DNA of 64,000 nt from assembly GCA_946811185.2 (NCBI GenBank), contig OX328109.1:5580001-5644000 (forward strand), in the 5' to 3' direction. The stretch is from Hippopus hippopus. Lineage: Eukaryota; Mollusca; Bivalvia; Cardiida; Cardiidae. This document shows, piece by piece, positions 25,391 to 37,442 of this stretch. The translations under genes and the position numbers were made by a program. The stretch's first letter is position 1, and every line of letters starts with the position of its first letter. The notes under the pieces are model-generated. The model was not told the DNA's origin. It saw nothing but the letters and a program-made list of their open reading frames with translations, and did no database searches.

Positions 25391-25860
25391 GACCAGTTCC
25401 AGCTTGGACAGGGTCAAAATGGCCCACTTTCAAAACAGCCTGGTCCATAACAGCCCACTGTCATGGGCACCGAAAAGGTCCACTTTAGACCTACTGTTAT
25501 TTAAATCAATTTTATCAGCATAATTTATATTTAATAACTTTCAAATTCTTATTTATTTTTGAAAAATGAATTTTTTTTCAAGAGCTTTTGATTTCCCCAA
25601 TACTTGTGTTCAGCATTCTTCACTGCTGTTAAATGTGATAAGAGCTCCTCACCCCTTACTTTCTTTTCTCATGAAGGTTGGTGTATTTCGAATATGTTAC
25701 TTTAAAGTATAGAAAAACTAATGTGGCCATTTTGTTATCTAAAAGGCTGTAGGCAGGTAATAATTTTTCAAAAGTTACAGAGAAAGAGGGGTCATTTTGG
25801 TGCAAGGCCGTTCTGGAAGTGGGCCGTTATGACCTCCATGACCTGTTCCAGTTGAATCTA
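25391..25860. mobile_element. Inverted-repeat element inside array 2 unit
   Basis: GGCCCACTTTCAAAACAGCC near 25421 and the inverted form GGCCGTTCTGGAAGTGGGCC near 25806 border about 330 bases without a gene. The same pair is near 28568/28951 and 31696/32083. Probably a MITE that joined the unit before amplification. Confidence 0.5.
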
Positions 25861-26039
25861 GTATACCAATATTTTCAAGTTGTGTTTGTATAACTTATTG
25901 ACAATTGAAGTAAATACCAAAAAAAAATCCAAATTTTAACTGCTCCAGAGAAGGAAATCTTTTACAAACCTTATCTAAACACATTATCTAATTCAAGTGA
26001 AGTTGAGTGAATTAACCCATTACCAAACAATCAAAAGTT

Positions 26040-26900
26040 TTAACGACCACTGACACAGAAAGCTTTTGAAAACATTGTGGGAAAAGGAGAATCTTCTTTT
26101 AACAAATTTCATGTTTAAGATAACATTTGTCATCAGTTAATGCTTTCAATTTGGTTCTATGAAATTGTGATCTTAAAAAATACAGTTTGCAAAATTGCTC
26201 TTTTTTCCAAACAATGAAACTATTAATGAGCTACACCAATAGAAACTAAACTATGATTCCTAATGTATAATTTTGAACTTGGGCTTGGTATTCATGAAGG
26301 AGACATGTATGTACACAACTGTATTCATGACAGACTATTTATGTTATTACACACATGGTTTGTAGGCTAACTGTTGCTTGAGAAATTCACTATTGATAGA
26401 AGTGTCAAGATTTGATTAAGCTTTGAATATAAACTTACGGTTTACATCATCCTATGCCTGATTCGTTGAATTATACAGTAGAAAATGTGTTGACTCTATG
26501 TTGATTCAGTTGCCTTCCTCCTTCCGTCGACAAGTATTTCACATGAATTCTGATAGTTTAGCACACAGGCGAAAACACTGTTTACATACGGCAAGGTCAA
26601 CACGTAGATCTAGTAGTTTACACGAATGTGTAAATCGAAGCGAGGGCGAAACTGAACAGCTGTTGTTCTAGAAAGTAAGATAGCGTTTATAGGTGTAGTC
26701 TAAGAAAATAATTTGTAAAATTGAAATTTCCTGATGAAAATCAGATCTAAAGAAATCGTAAGAAAATATCAAGAACTATTTTTGTAACCTTTATCAGCGG
26801 AAGAGTTTTCGTGCATATTAAAACCCCCCTCAAACTTCGATCAACCGCGAAATTCAAAATAACTTTTTTTTTTTTCCCGTTGTTTTTTTTTCCCTCTTCT
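26040..26900. other. Non-coding right part of array 2 unit
   Basis: No gene seen. It contains a half family-2 MITE (AAAACATTGTGGGAAAAGG near 26069) and ends in a T/C-rich tract (26866-26915) next to the palindrome. Corresponding sequence is at 29190-30060 and 32310-33190. Confidence 0.5.
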
Positions 26901-26935
26901 TCTCTTTCTCTCTCGCATTGTAACAGGATAAATAG

Positions 26936-27074
26936 AATAATAGGTTCGTGTCTGAAATGGGTCAAGTTTTTCGGGCTCGGCTTCGGAATTTATTAGGTTC
27001 GCCTGCGGCTCACCTAATAAATTCCTACGCCTTGCCCGAAAAACTTGACCCGTTTCAGACACTAACCTATTATT
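26936..27074. repeat. 139-bp palindrome, copy B
   Basis: Same hairpin with GGCTCGGCTTCGG on the left arm and CCTACGCCTTGCC on the right. The outer bases TAACAGGATAAATAG (26921) and CTATTTATCCTGTTA (27077-27091) extend the inverted repeat beyond the 139-bp core. Confidence 0.9.
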
Positions 27075-27868
27075 CTCTATTTATCCTGTTACATGGTGAA
27101 ATATCGACCGTGAAAAGTGGTGCCGTGAAAACTTTGTGTTTCACGGTCACTTGCTTTGTGACCTTGCTCATTTGCATAACAGCCGGAACTACTTTTGACC
27201 TAGTATTTCCTTTCCTTTTCTCGACGGTTTTATATCAGAAAATTGAAAATGCAGAAAATTAAAAAAAAAAATCAATATGAAATTGACTCCCTAGCGCACA
27301 AAACACACATAGTTTGGTACATGATTACCAACACTCTACATCCCTTCTTCCTTCCTTGGTGTACATGAACCTGACTAAAAGAAGTTGAGAATTTTTTTAA
27401 AATCCAAGAATGAACAACGTGAAATGTCAAAACTAGAGCTGGAAAAGCTAAGATCAATATCTAGCAAACTTCGTTACGTCCATGAGGAAAACTGTCGGGC
27501 ATGAGTGAACCATCGACACTGAAATTATTGTGTCAAACTTATGCAGAAAGCTTAAGATTATCCTTTGGCCTGTAAGACACGACACAATTTTTGACTTGCC
27601 CATAATAAGAGCATTTATAGAGGAAAAACTAAACATGGCTCAAGTGATAAGATTTGTTTTTGAAAAGGTAGAAGACATTGTGGAAAAAAGAGAAATACTG
27701 TTATTCGCCATTTTCTTCTTTTCCCACAATATTTTCAAAAGGCTTTGTTCTTGAGGTCGTTAAAACTCGGGATTGTGTTGTAAAGGACCAAAAAGCAAAA
27801 AATACCCTCATCCAATCATGAATATTTAGCTCAACACAAGAATTCCAAATAAGCAAGGATATCTTGGT

Positions 27869-28052
27869 AGCCAAACTAAAATCTCTGAAGAAACAAAGGA
27901 AAGAAAATAAACCCAACAGAGCATGTCCTCTTACAGACGATGAGATCAACCAACTGTATGAAAAGGGTGTCCTATGCAGCCATAGTAAGAAGCTTGTTTA
28001 TAAATTTTTTATGGCTCAACAATTGCCCTATGTTTGGTATGACTTTAGGTAG
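27869..28052 (+). pseudogene. DUF3504/Crypton-like remnant, copy B
   Basis: Same stretch with PLTDDEINQLYEKGVL; eight extra bases keep a Gly/Ser-type loop but shift the LWLNN part out of frame. The frame ends at TAG right after a possible donor (GGTAGGTTTT). Confidence 0.45.
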
Positions 28053-30084
28053 GTTTTTCAAATGTTACACCTAAAAAAGTCCTTCAGAACATTGCATGAA
28101 TAGTTAAAATGAATATAAGAAACTATGTGTAACTATGGTAGGCTTAGACAAGTTCTCTAAGCCACAAATGTTGTAAATCCTGTGAAAAAGTTGTATTTGT
28201 TAGGTCTGCACAACTGCCTATTAATTTCAATTAGCAGGTAACTGGTTTTACTCTTCCTTTTACATTATTATCTGAATCAATATGCATCAGAAAACTGATA
28301 CTCCAGCAGTAAAAATAGCTCAGACCCCCGCTGAGACTTGAACTCAGATCTCCTGGTTTCCCAGGTATTTTACTTTTAAAATACAAGGGTTTTGAGCATA
28401 CAACTTAAATATCAATTTTCATCTTTTAGACCGATTCAGAATTCTAGAACAGAGTTTTATTGTTTTCAAATATTCAAATTCATACAAATTTGGCATTTCA
28501 CAAATGAGTTAATTTGTCATTTAGTGAATAAATGTAATGACCAGTTCCAGCTTGGACAGGGTCAAAATGGCCCACTTTCAAAACAGCCAGGTCCATAACA
28601 GCCTACTGTGATGGGCACCGAAAAGGTCTACTTTAGACCTACTGTTATTTAAATCAATTTTATCATCAGCATAATTTATATTTAATAACTTTCAAATTCT
28701 TACTTATTTTTGAAAAGTGAATTTAATTTCAAGAGCTTTCGATTTCCCCAATACTTGTGTTCAGCATTCTTCACCGCTGTTAAATGTGATACGAGTTCCT
28801 CACCCCTTACTTTCTTTTCTCATGAAGGTTGGTGCATTTCGAATATGTTACTATAAAGTATAGAAAAACTAATGTGGCCATTTTGTTATCTAAAAGGCTG
28901 TGGGCAGGTAATATTTTTTCAACAGTTAGAGAGAAAAGGGGGCCATTTTGGTACAAGGCCATTTTGGAAGTGGGCCGTTATGACCTCCATGACCTGTTCC
29001 AATTGAATTTAGTATACCAATATTTTCAAGTTGTGTTTGTATAACTTATTGACAATTGAAGTTAATAAAAAAAAAAAAAAATCCAAATTTTAACCGCCCC
29101 AGAGAAGGAAATCCTTTACAAACCTTATCTAAACACGTTATCTAATTCAAGTGAAGTTGGGTGAATTAACCCATTAGCAAACAATCAAAAGTTTTAACGA
29201 CCCCTGACACAGAAAGCTTTTGAAAACATTGTGGGAAAAGAAGAATCTTCTTTTAACAAAGTTCATGTTTAAGGTAACATTTGTCATCAGTTAATGCTTT
29301 CAATTTGGTTCTATGAAATTGTGATCTTAAAAAATACAGTTTGTAAAATTGCTCTTTTTTCCAAACAATGAAACTATTAACGAGCTACACCAATAGAAAC
29401 TAAACCATGATTCCTAATGTAAAATTTTGAACTTGGGCTTGGTATTCATGCAGGAGACATGTATGTACACAACTGTATTCATGACAGACTATTTATGTAA
29501 TTACACACATGGTTTGTAGGCTAACTGTTGCTTGAGAAATTCACTATTGATAGAATTGTCAAGATATGATTAAGCTTTGAAATAAACTTACGGTTTACGT
29601 CATCCTAGGCCTGATCCGTTGAATTATACAGAAGAAAATGTGTTGACTCTATGTTGATTCAGTTGCCTTCCTCCTTCCGTCGACAAGTATTTCACACGAA
29701 TTCTGATAGTTTAACACACAGGCGAAAACACTGTTTACATACGGCAAGGTCAACACGTAGATCTAGTAAGCTTAGTTTACACAAATGTGTAAATCGAAGC
29801 GAGGGCGAAACTGAACAGTTGTTGTTCTAGAAAGTAAGATAGCGTTTATAGGTGTAGTCTAAGAAAATAATTTGTAAAATTGAAATTTCCTGATGAAAAT
29901 CAGATCTAAAGAAAACGTAAGAAAATATCAAGGACTATTTTTGTAACCTTTATCAGCGGAAGAGTTTTCGTGCATATTAAAATTCCTCCAACTTTGATCA
30001 ACCGCGAAATTCAAAATGCTTTTTTTTTCTCCGTTGGTTTTTTCCTCTCTTCTTCTCTTTCTCGCTTTGTAACAGGATAAATAG

Positions 30085-30223
30085 AATAATAGGTACGTGT
30101 CTGAAATGGGTCAAGTTTTTCGGGCTCGGCTTCGGAATTTATTAGGTTCGCCTGCGGCTCACCTAATAAATTCCTACGCCTTGCCCGAAAAACTTGACCC
30201 ATTTCAGACACTAACCTATTATT
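30085..30223. repeat. 139-bp palindrome, copy C
   Basis: Same orientation as copy B. It differs at two sites that I noticed (GGTACGTG and GACCCATTTCAG). Confidence 0.9.
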
Positions 30224-31003
30224 CTCTATTTTATCCTGTTACTTGGTGAAATATCGACCGTGAAAAGGGGTACCGTGAAAACTTTGTGTTTCACGGTCAC
30301 TTGCTTTGTGACCGTGCTCATTTGCATAACAGCCGGAACTACTTTTGACCTAGTATTTCCTTTCCTTTTCTCGACGGTTTTATATCAGAAAATTGAAAAT
30401 GCAGAAAATTAAAAAAAAAATCAATATGAAATTGACTCCCTAGCGCACAAAACACACATAGTTTGGTACATGATTACCAAGACTCTACATCCCTTCTTCC
30501 TTACTTGGTGTACATGAACCTGACTAAAATTTTTTTTTAAATCCAAGAATGAACAACGTGAAATGTCAAAACTTGTGCTGGAAAAGCTAAGATCAATATC
30601 TAGTAAACTTCGTTACGTGCATGAGGAAAACTGTCGGGCATGAGTATGAACCATCGACACTGAAATTATTGTGTCAAACTTATGCAGAAAGCTTAAACTT
30701 ATCCTTTGGCCTGTAAGACACGACACAATTTTTGACTTGTCAATAAAAAGAGCATTTATAGAGGAAAAACTAAACATGGCTCAAGTGATAAGATTTGTTT
30801 TTGAAAAGGTAGAAGACATTGTGGAAAAAAGAGACTGTTATTCGCCATTTTCTTCTTTTCCCACAATATTTTCAAAAGGCTTTGTTCTTGAGGTCGTTAA
30901 AACTCGGGATTGTGTGGTAAAGGATCAAAAGGCAAAAAATACCCTCATCCAATCATGAATATTTAGCTCAACACAAGAATTCCAAATAAGCAAGGATATC
31001 TTG

Positions 31004-31204
31004 TTAGCCAAACTAAAATCTCTGAAGAAACAAAGGAAAGAAAATAAACCCAACAGAGCATGTCCTCTTACAAATGATGAGATCAACCATCTGTATGAAA
31101 AGGGTGTCCATAGTATAAGAAGCTTGTTTATAAATTTTTTATGGCTCAACAATTGCCCTATGTTTGGTATGACTTTAGGTAGGTTTTTCAAATGTTACAC
31201 CTAA
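31004..31204 (+). pseudogene. DUF3504/Crypton-like remnant, copy C
   Basis: As in copy A, with KLKSLKKQRKENKPNRA and LFINFLWLNNCPMFGM in one frame, ending at TAA 31202-31204. Copies A and C agree against B, so the longer B form may be ancestral or a separate indel. Confidence 0.45.
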
Positions 31205-33207
31205 AACAGTCCTTCAGAACATTACATGAAGTCAAAATGAATATAAGAAACTATGTGTAACTATGGCAGGCTTACACAAGTACTCTAAGCCATAAATGTT
31301 GTAAATCCTGTGAAAAAGTTGTATTTGTTAGGTCTGCACAATTGCCTATTAATTTCAATTGGCAGGTAACTGGTTTTACTCTTCCTTTTACATTATTATC
31401 TGAATCAATATGAATCAGAAAGATGATACTCCAGCAGTAAAAATAGCTCAGACCCCCGCTGAGACTTGAGCTCAGATCTCCTGGTTTCCCAGGTATTTTA
31501 CTTTTAAAATACAAGGGTTTTGAGCATACAACTTAAATATCAATTTTCATCTTTTAGACAGATTCAGAATTCTAGGACAGAGATTTATTGTTTTCAAATA
31601 TTCAAATTCATACAAATTTGGCATTTCACAAATGAGTTAATTTGTCATTTAGTGAATAACTGTAATGACCAGTTCCAGCTTGGACAGGGTCAAAATGGCC
31701 CACTTTCAAAACAGCCAGGTCCATAACAGCCCACTGTCATGGGCACTGAAAAGGTCCACTTTAGACCTACTGTTATTTAAATCAATTTTATCAGCATAAT
31801 TTATATTTAATAACTTTCAAATTCTTATTTATTTTTGAAAAATGAATTTTTTTTCAAGAGCTTTTGATTTCCCCAATACTTGTGTTCAGCATTCTTCACC
31901 GCGGTTAAATGTGATAAGAGCTCCTCACCCCTTACTTTCTTTTCTCATGAAGGTTGGTGTATTTCGAATATGTTACTTTAAAGTATAGAAAAACTAATGT
32001 GGCCATTTTGTTATCTAAAAGGCTGTAGGCAGGTAATAATTTTTCAACAGTTACAGAGAAAGAGGGGTCATTTTGGTGCAAGGCCGTTCTGGAAGTGGGC
32101 CGTTATGACCTCCATGACCTGTTCCAGTTGAATTTAGTATACCAATATTTTCAAGTTGTGTTTGTATAACTTATTGACAATTGAAGTAAATACCAAAAAA
32201 AAAATCCAAATTTTAACTGCTCCAGAGAAGGAAATCTTTTACAAACCTTATCTAAACACGTTATCTAATTCAAGTGAAGTTGGGTGAATTAACCCATTAC
32301 CAAACAATCAAAAGTTTTAACGACCCCTGACACAGAAAGCTTTTGAAAACATTGTGGAAAAAGAAGAATCTTCTTTTAACAAAGTTCATGTTTAAGGTAA
32401 CATTTGTCATCAGTTAATGCTTTCAATTTGGTTCTATGAAATTGTGATCTTAAAAAATACAGTTTGCAAAATTGCTCTTTTTTCCAAACAATGAAACTAT
32501 TAATGAGCTACACCAATAGAAACTAAACTATGATTCCTAATGTAAAATTTTGAACTTGGGCTTGGTATTCATGCAGGAGACATGTATGTACACAACTGTA
32601 TTCATGACAGACTATTTATGTTATTACACACATGGTTTGTAGGCTAACTGTTGCTTGAGAAATTCACTGTTGATAGAAGTGTCAAGATTTGATTAAGCTT
32701 TGAATATAAACTTACGGTTTACATCATCCTATGCCTGATTCGTTGAATTATACAGTAGAAAATGTGTTGACTCTATGTTGATTCAGTTGCCTTCCTCCTT
32801 CCGTCGACAAGTATTTCACATGAATTCTGATAGTTTAGCACACAGGCGAAAACACTGTTTACATACGGCAAGGTCAACACGTAGATCTAGTAGTTTACAC
32901 AAATGTGTAAATCGAAGCGAGGGCGAAACTGAACAGTTGGTGTTCTAGAAAGTAAGATAGCGTTTATAGGTGAAGTCTAAGAAAATAATTTGTAAAATTG
33001 AAATTTCCTGATGAAAATCAGATCTAAAGAAATCGTAAGAAAATATCAAGGACTATTTTTGTAACCTTTATCAGCGGAAGAGTTTTCGTGCATATTAAAA
33101 CCCCGCTCAAACTTCGATCAACCGCGAAATTCAAAGTGCCTTTTTTTTCCCCGTTGTTTTTTTTTTTCCTCTTCTTCTCTTTCTCTCTCGCATTATAACA
33201 GGATAAA

Positions 33208-33233
33208 GCCGAATTCACGTGTCATGTTAGAAT
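33208..33233. mobile_element. Right end of the MITE split by array 2
   Basis: GCCGAATTCACGT followed by GTCATGTTAGAAT, the inverse of the left terminus at 23507-23519. Confidence 0.6.
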
Positions 33234-33496
33234 AACGCTTTTGAATTGGATGAGTGTAAAACTTTGTCATCTAGTAAACAATTTAATCAGTCGATACCAA
33301 CTCAATTCGATTTTTATTCGAAGTCTAAAAGTAGAATTTCCAGTTCATGTTGAAGACAGTTTTAGTCATGGTATAGCGAAAGGTAGCGAACGGTGTAGAT
33401 CAAAGATCAGACAGTGAGTTCTGTGCAGTCTTTTCTTGATTTACGTTCTCATGTTAAGATATTTAAGTCGGCATTGGTTATGCAAGAGCTATATAA

Positions 33497-33740
33497 TATG
33501 GCTTGCAACAGGCAAAAAGGACTTTCGGACATTTGCGTAAAGTGTCGTCTCGGAATCCGAGACGGTACTTTACGTCAACATTAGATTTTGTGCTACAGTA
33601 GCCTTGCGTGAAACAAAAAATCGCACACGATCGGAAAGTGTCGTCTCGGATCAGCCTGTGCGGATCGCACAGGCTGATCCGGGACGACACTGTACGCAAA
33701 TGTCCGAATGCCCCTTTCCACGTGATGCCAGCCATATTTC
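33497..33740. mobile_element. Family-3 MITE
   Basis: Ends TGGCTTGCAACAGGCAAAAAGG and CCCCTTTCCACGTGATGCCA are imperfect inverses. Inside are two nested dyads, CATTTGCGTAAAGTGTCGTC and its inverse, and GATCAGCCTGTGCGG...GCACAGGCTGATCC. The hairpin core is the one found in family 1, on different flanks. A second copy is at 36676-36935. Confidence 0.8.
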
Positions 33741-33859
33741 ACTCTGCGTTGTGATCAGTTAAGCTTTATCCTACTGTTGACTTAAAATGAAACTTTCAGG
33801 CCGATAGTAAATACCCGAATAATGCTACTTCAAACTTATCTTTTGGAGAAAAGTATCTC

Positions 33860-33945
33860 TTTATCGGACAGTGTAGATTCAGGAACAGACTGCACATTCT
33901 GTGCAGTCTGATCTTGATCTACAGTGTCCGCGAAAGGTAAGCTAG
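33860..33945. repeat. Family-4 palindrome
   Basis: GACAGTGTAGATTCAGG..CAGACTGCAC.. is followed by GTGCAGTCTGATCTTGAT and CTACAGTGTCC, a roughly 70-bp hairpin. Related copies are at 36440-36520, 57755-57850 and 61600-61690. Confidence 0.75.
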
Positions 33946-34049
33946 TCGCAATTAGCAGCTTAATGGTTAAAGTCAAAAAATTATACCTGTATAAGTTATA
34001 AGTTTTTGTAGATGACAAATCTGATGCGTTGTAAAACCGTGTGATTTAT

Positions 34050-35345
34050 TCTTTGGCATGGCAGAAAGGTGGGAAAAGGAAGAAATTGCTGGTTACCGTA
34101 TTTTCTCCTTTTCTTACAATGTTTTTTAAAAGCCTTCCACTAGGGGGTTCGTTAATACTTTAGAATTTTTGGTAAAAGTTCAAAGTATTGTATGTAAATG
34201 TCCACTATTTATAACATTAATACTCATCAATATGGTAATGCCTGATCAAGTTATTTATTATACATGTTTATCTTCTTAATTTATTACAGACATAATTAAT
34301 AACTTATCTAAAGCGACTGGCGATAGAAAACACTGTGGCAAATTCCTCCTTCCCCCCCCCCACCCAAAAAATAAAAAGTTCAGTCCGACCTGTTTTAACC
34401 CTAACCTAGCCTGGGTTCCAGTCCGTTCATTTTTTCCTTTTTTTTTTTTAATTATTGGATGTTACTTTGTCAGAAATGACGTATATATGAAAAAGTGAAA
34501 AATGCTCGGGCTGGAACTCAGGCTAACCCAAACCATGAAAAACCGAGTTTAAACGACTTTGATGGAGATGACTTTTGAAAACATTGTTGGAAAAGGAGAA
34601 AACTCTGGTAATCAAGCATGTTCTCGTTTCCCAGAATGTTTTCTACCCTATCACAGACAAAATCTCATAGTTTGAGCCATATTTGATCTGTCGTCTGCGA
34701 TTACTTTCAACTTGGACAAGTCTAAAATTTTGTCGTTTGGTAAAGAGTTAAGCAAACACCCAAAGGACACTTAAAATGTGCTCGCACAACTCTTATCAAA
34801 CGACAAAATTTTAGACGTGTCAAAATCCAAAGCATTTAAAATGCAGTCGACAAAATAAATGTCGCTCAAAGAGTCGAAAATATATTTGACAAGGGTAGAA
34901 AACATTGTTGGAAAAGGAGAAAATGCTGGTGACCAGCATTTTTCTTCTTTTTTCTACGTTGTTTTCTACCCTATCACAGAAAAATCTGATAATTTAAGCC
35001 ACATTTGATTTGTCGTCTGCGAATACTTTCAATTTGGATAAGTCTAAAATTTTTATGTTTGGTAAAGAGTTATGCGCGGACATGTTAAGTGTCCCATCGA
35101 TGGTTAGGCTACATTACTCTTCACTAAACGACAAAATTTTAGACTTGTCCAAAATTCAAAGCATTTAAATTGCAGTCGACAAAATAAATGATGCTCAAAG
35201 AGTCGAAATTATATTTGAAAAGGGTAGAAAACATTGTTGGAAAAAGGAGAAAATGCTGGTAACCAGCATTTTCTCCTTTTCCCACAATGTTTTCAAAAAC
35301 CGTCATTCCCAGGGTATGTTATAATACGGGAGAGTTTGATAAAAA
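34050..35345. mobile_element. Cluster of four family-2 MITEs
   Basis: Near 34070, 34565, 34895 and 35225 the hairpin AACATTG(T/G)(G)GAAAAGGAG...CTCCTTTTCCCACAATGTTTTC recurs. The last two carry longer shared arms (GACAAAATTTTAGACTTGTC, TCGTCTGCGAATACTTTCAA). Between 34195 and 34550 lies unassigned sequence with a C run (34355-34366) and a T run. No gene. Confidence 0.75.
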
Positions 35346-35431
35346 GGATTGATTTAATCACGTACTTCTCATTGACCGATAAGGAACAACAAAGGTTACG
35401 AAGGACAACCTTTGACCCCGAAGTTTGCCTG

Positions 35432-35605
35432 GTTTATTTGTGTGGTGTTTAACGCCGTTTTCAACATTAATTCAGTTATATCTCGGCGGCCAGTGTACCT
35501 ATCCATGCTCTCCTGGAGTATTCTTTTACTAGTTCTTCGAAAAATATTCTTCCAAAGCTACTGGCTGCTTTTCCACGTAACAATCGTCGAGACATTGGGC
35601 AGCTG
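35432..35605 (-). mobile_element. SINE fragment (tail region)
   Basis: Starts GTGGTGTTTAACGCCGTTTTC, the shared tail of the SINE family, and stops before the tRNA-like head. The complete neighbour begins seven bases later. Confidence 0.6.
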
Positions 35606-35611
35606 TAAGTT

Positions 35612-35912
35612 GATTGATTGATTGTATGGTGTTTAACGCCGTTTTCAACATTATTTCAGTTACTTCGCGGCGGCCAGTGTACCTATCCATGCTCTCCTGG
35701 AGTTTTCTTTTACCAGTACCTCGCACAATATTCTTCCCAAGCCATTGACTGCTTTTCCACGTAACCATCGTACAAACAATGATCAGCGGTGAGAGAGGAA
35801 TGAATCCTGTCTCAATGAGTCCCACCAATCCTCGGGAAGAAATTGGGTGAGCTGAGGATTTAAACCAGTGACCCCCTGGTTTCAAGTCCTGAACTGAAGG
35901 TAGCCTTAACAC
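35612..35912 (-). mobile_element. tRNA-derived SINE
   Basis: The - strand shows a degenerate tRNA-like head (GGTTTAAATCC resembling box B at about 35855) and the family tail GGCGTTAAACACCATAC with a (CAAT)n-like end. The conserved middle includes GGAGAGCATGGATAGGTACA. No protein is encoded. Confidence 0.65.
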
Positions 35913-35939
35913 CTTTTTTTCAGGCTCTTTGTTGGATTT

Positions 35940-36675
35940 GTAGATAGAAATCAGACTACTCGTTCAGTGTGCAGTCTGATCTTTGACTTACACCGTCTGG
36001 TATTCTGAGGGGTATTACGGACCGAGCATCCTTCAAACTGCTATAATTATTATCTTGATCTTTTGTTCTGACCTAAATGTTGAGTTTGTTTCCAGCATGG
36101 GAGTGTTCTTGGGCAATGTAATACAGAGACCCAGTCTAGAACAGTTGAAACACACAGGAATGGCATGTAAAGGTGAACTGTCGCCGTGATACAAACGAAA
36201 GTCAAAAAAATCAACAAACTATTAGAATTGTGATGCAAACTTAGGGTCAACTTAGAAAAAGGTTTACTAAGAACGTTGACCTTGATAAGAATTTGACCGC
36301 AGTTTGATCGTGATCAATACTATTCTATCATCATAAACTCTTTCATTTGCAAATTCAGAAACCCCGCTTTTCCAGATGTCTAAAATTAGATTTCTACTGC
36401 TACTGAAGACAACTATTTTCATAGTTTAGTACTGGGTAGCGGACTTTGTACATGTAGATTCAAGATCAGCCTGCAAATTCTGATCCTGATATACATCGTC
36501 CACAAAAGCTACAAAGTCGTTAACTGCAATATAGAAGAATTAGCTTGAACATTTTTTAATGCCCCCGCCCCCCTTTTCCCTTTAAAAAAAAAATCCTTCA
36601 GAAAAAAATATACGCTAGACTGATTACCTCCCCTGATATGCGAACTTCATAGAAATACTTTACCATCGATAATTG
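35940..36675. other. MITE remnants, start of segmental duplication
   Basis: Contains family-4 hairpin pieces (35950-35995, 36440-36520) and a SINE-middle-like stretch (GGGAGTGTTCTTGGGCAATG near 36099). From about 36590 the sequence matches 56655 onwards, the left edge of the duplicated CUB-gene segment. Confidence 0.5.
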
Positions 36676-36935
36676 GCCTGCAACACGCGAAAAGGGACAT
36701 TCGGCCATTTGCGTAAAGTGTCGTCTCAGATCAGCCTGCGCAGTCCGCGCAGGCTAATCCGAAATGACACTTACCGTTATTATGTAATTTTCTGTTTTGC
36801 GCGAGTCTACTGTAGCACAAAATCTAATGTAGTCGTAAAGTGCCGTCTCGGATTAGCCTGCGCGGACTGCGCAGGCTGATCCGAGATGACACTATACGCA
36901 AATGTCCGAATGCCCCTTTTCGCATGTAGCAAGCC
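36676..36935. mobile_element. Family-3 MITE, copy 2
   Basis: Bordered by CCTGCAACACGCGAAAAGGG and CCCCTTTTCGCATGTAGCAAG, with two internal GCGCAGGCT-type dyads. Confidence 0.8.
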
Positions 36936-37375
36936 ATATTTTGTCAGTTGTATATACACAAACAATTCAAAACAACAACATACAAAGGAATAATTGTATA
37001 TGTTTCTTAAAGAATGTTCCTTATCGGTTAACAGATTTATATGTATTTAAGTTTTATTTTGCATATTTCTACAAAAAAAAAATCACTTCGTTTAATCCTA
37101 ACAAAGTGACAGACAACGGTCGTAAAACTATTTCGACTCATATGTCACCGCTAAAAATAGAAACTATGGTTTAACTGTCACATGACGGAAAGATAACTGT
37201 TCAACTGAAATGGGTAAGGTTTCAACCCATATATATGCATAAACAGGCTCAGGTGTCTGTGTGCAACTCATAATCAAGAGGTCCTGTGTGAAACACGATT
37301 AAGTATTCCTCAGATACTCACATTAGAAGTTGACTTCACGTTCAGAGTGGTTAGAGTTCAGGTATATGTGCTATA

Positions 37376-37442
37376 ATGGCGGACCAAAGAGGTGTTGTGA
37401 TACTTTTGATGTGTTTCGGTTTGGGATCATGTATTCCAACGT
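37376..37442 (+). CDS. CUB gene 1, exon 1 (signal peptide)
   Basis: ATG at 37376 opens MADQRG and the hydrophobic core; the donor is GTAAGTATG. The coding part ends in phase 1. The start is supported by the paralogue at 58065, which is identical for 19 residues. Confidence 0.88.

Larger units (their letters stand above)
23678..26920. repeat. Array 2, copy A
   Basis: About 3243 bp. It starts inside the palindrome border (lacks the outer TAACAGGATAA on the left). Its palindrome is reversed relative to copies B and C. It contains the hammerhead-like insertion at 24420-24534 and has TATGAAAAGGGTGTCCATAG near 24818, where B has an 8-base longer version. Confidence 0.9.
26921..30070. repeat. Array 2, copy B
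   Basis: 3150 bp. It has extra bases at several sites (CTATGCAGC near 27971, AAGAAGTTGAG near 27379) and an A run of 15 near 29069. Without the 115-bp insertion it shows the empty site TTTTTGAAAAGGTAGAAG at 27658-27675. Confidence 0.9.
23678..33207. repeat. 3.14-kb tandem array (array 2), three copies
   Basis: Three head-to-tail copies begin near 23678, 26921 and 30071 and end at 33207. The first is longer because of a 115-bp insertion. Copies are roughly 95-98% alike by eye, so this array is older than array 1 or less homogenised. Each unit holds a 139-bp palindrome, a stretch with CRYPTON/DUF3504-like coding remnants, a family-2 MITE remnant, an inverted-repeat pair around GGCCCACTTTCAAAACAGCC, and a T-rich end. 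Both array ends fall in the TAACAGGATAAATAG terminal repeat that borders the palindrome. Confidence 0.93.
30071..33207. repeat. Array 2, copy C (array end)
   Basis: 3137 bp. Closer to copy A than to B at the DUF3504-like stretch. It ends at TAACAGGATAAA (33196-33207), followed directly by GCCGAATTCACG of the host MITE. Confidence 0.9.

Noticed and set aside
1..33207. CRISPR array
   Set aside because: The repeats are kilobase tandem units without spacer structure, and the DNA is clearly eukaryotic.
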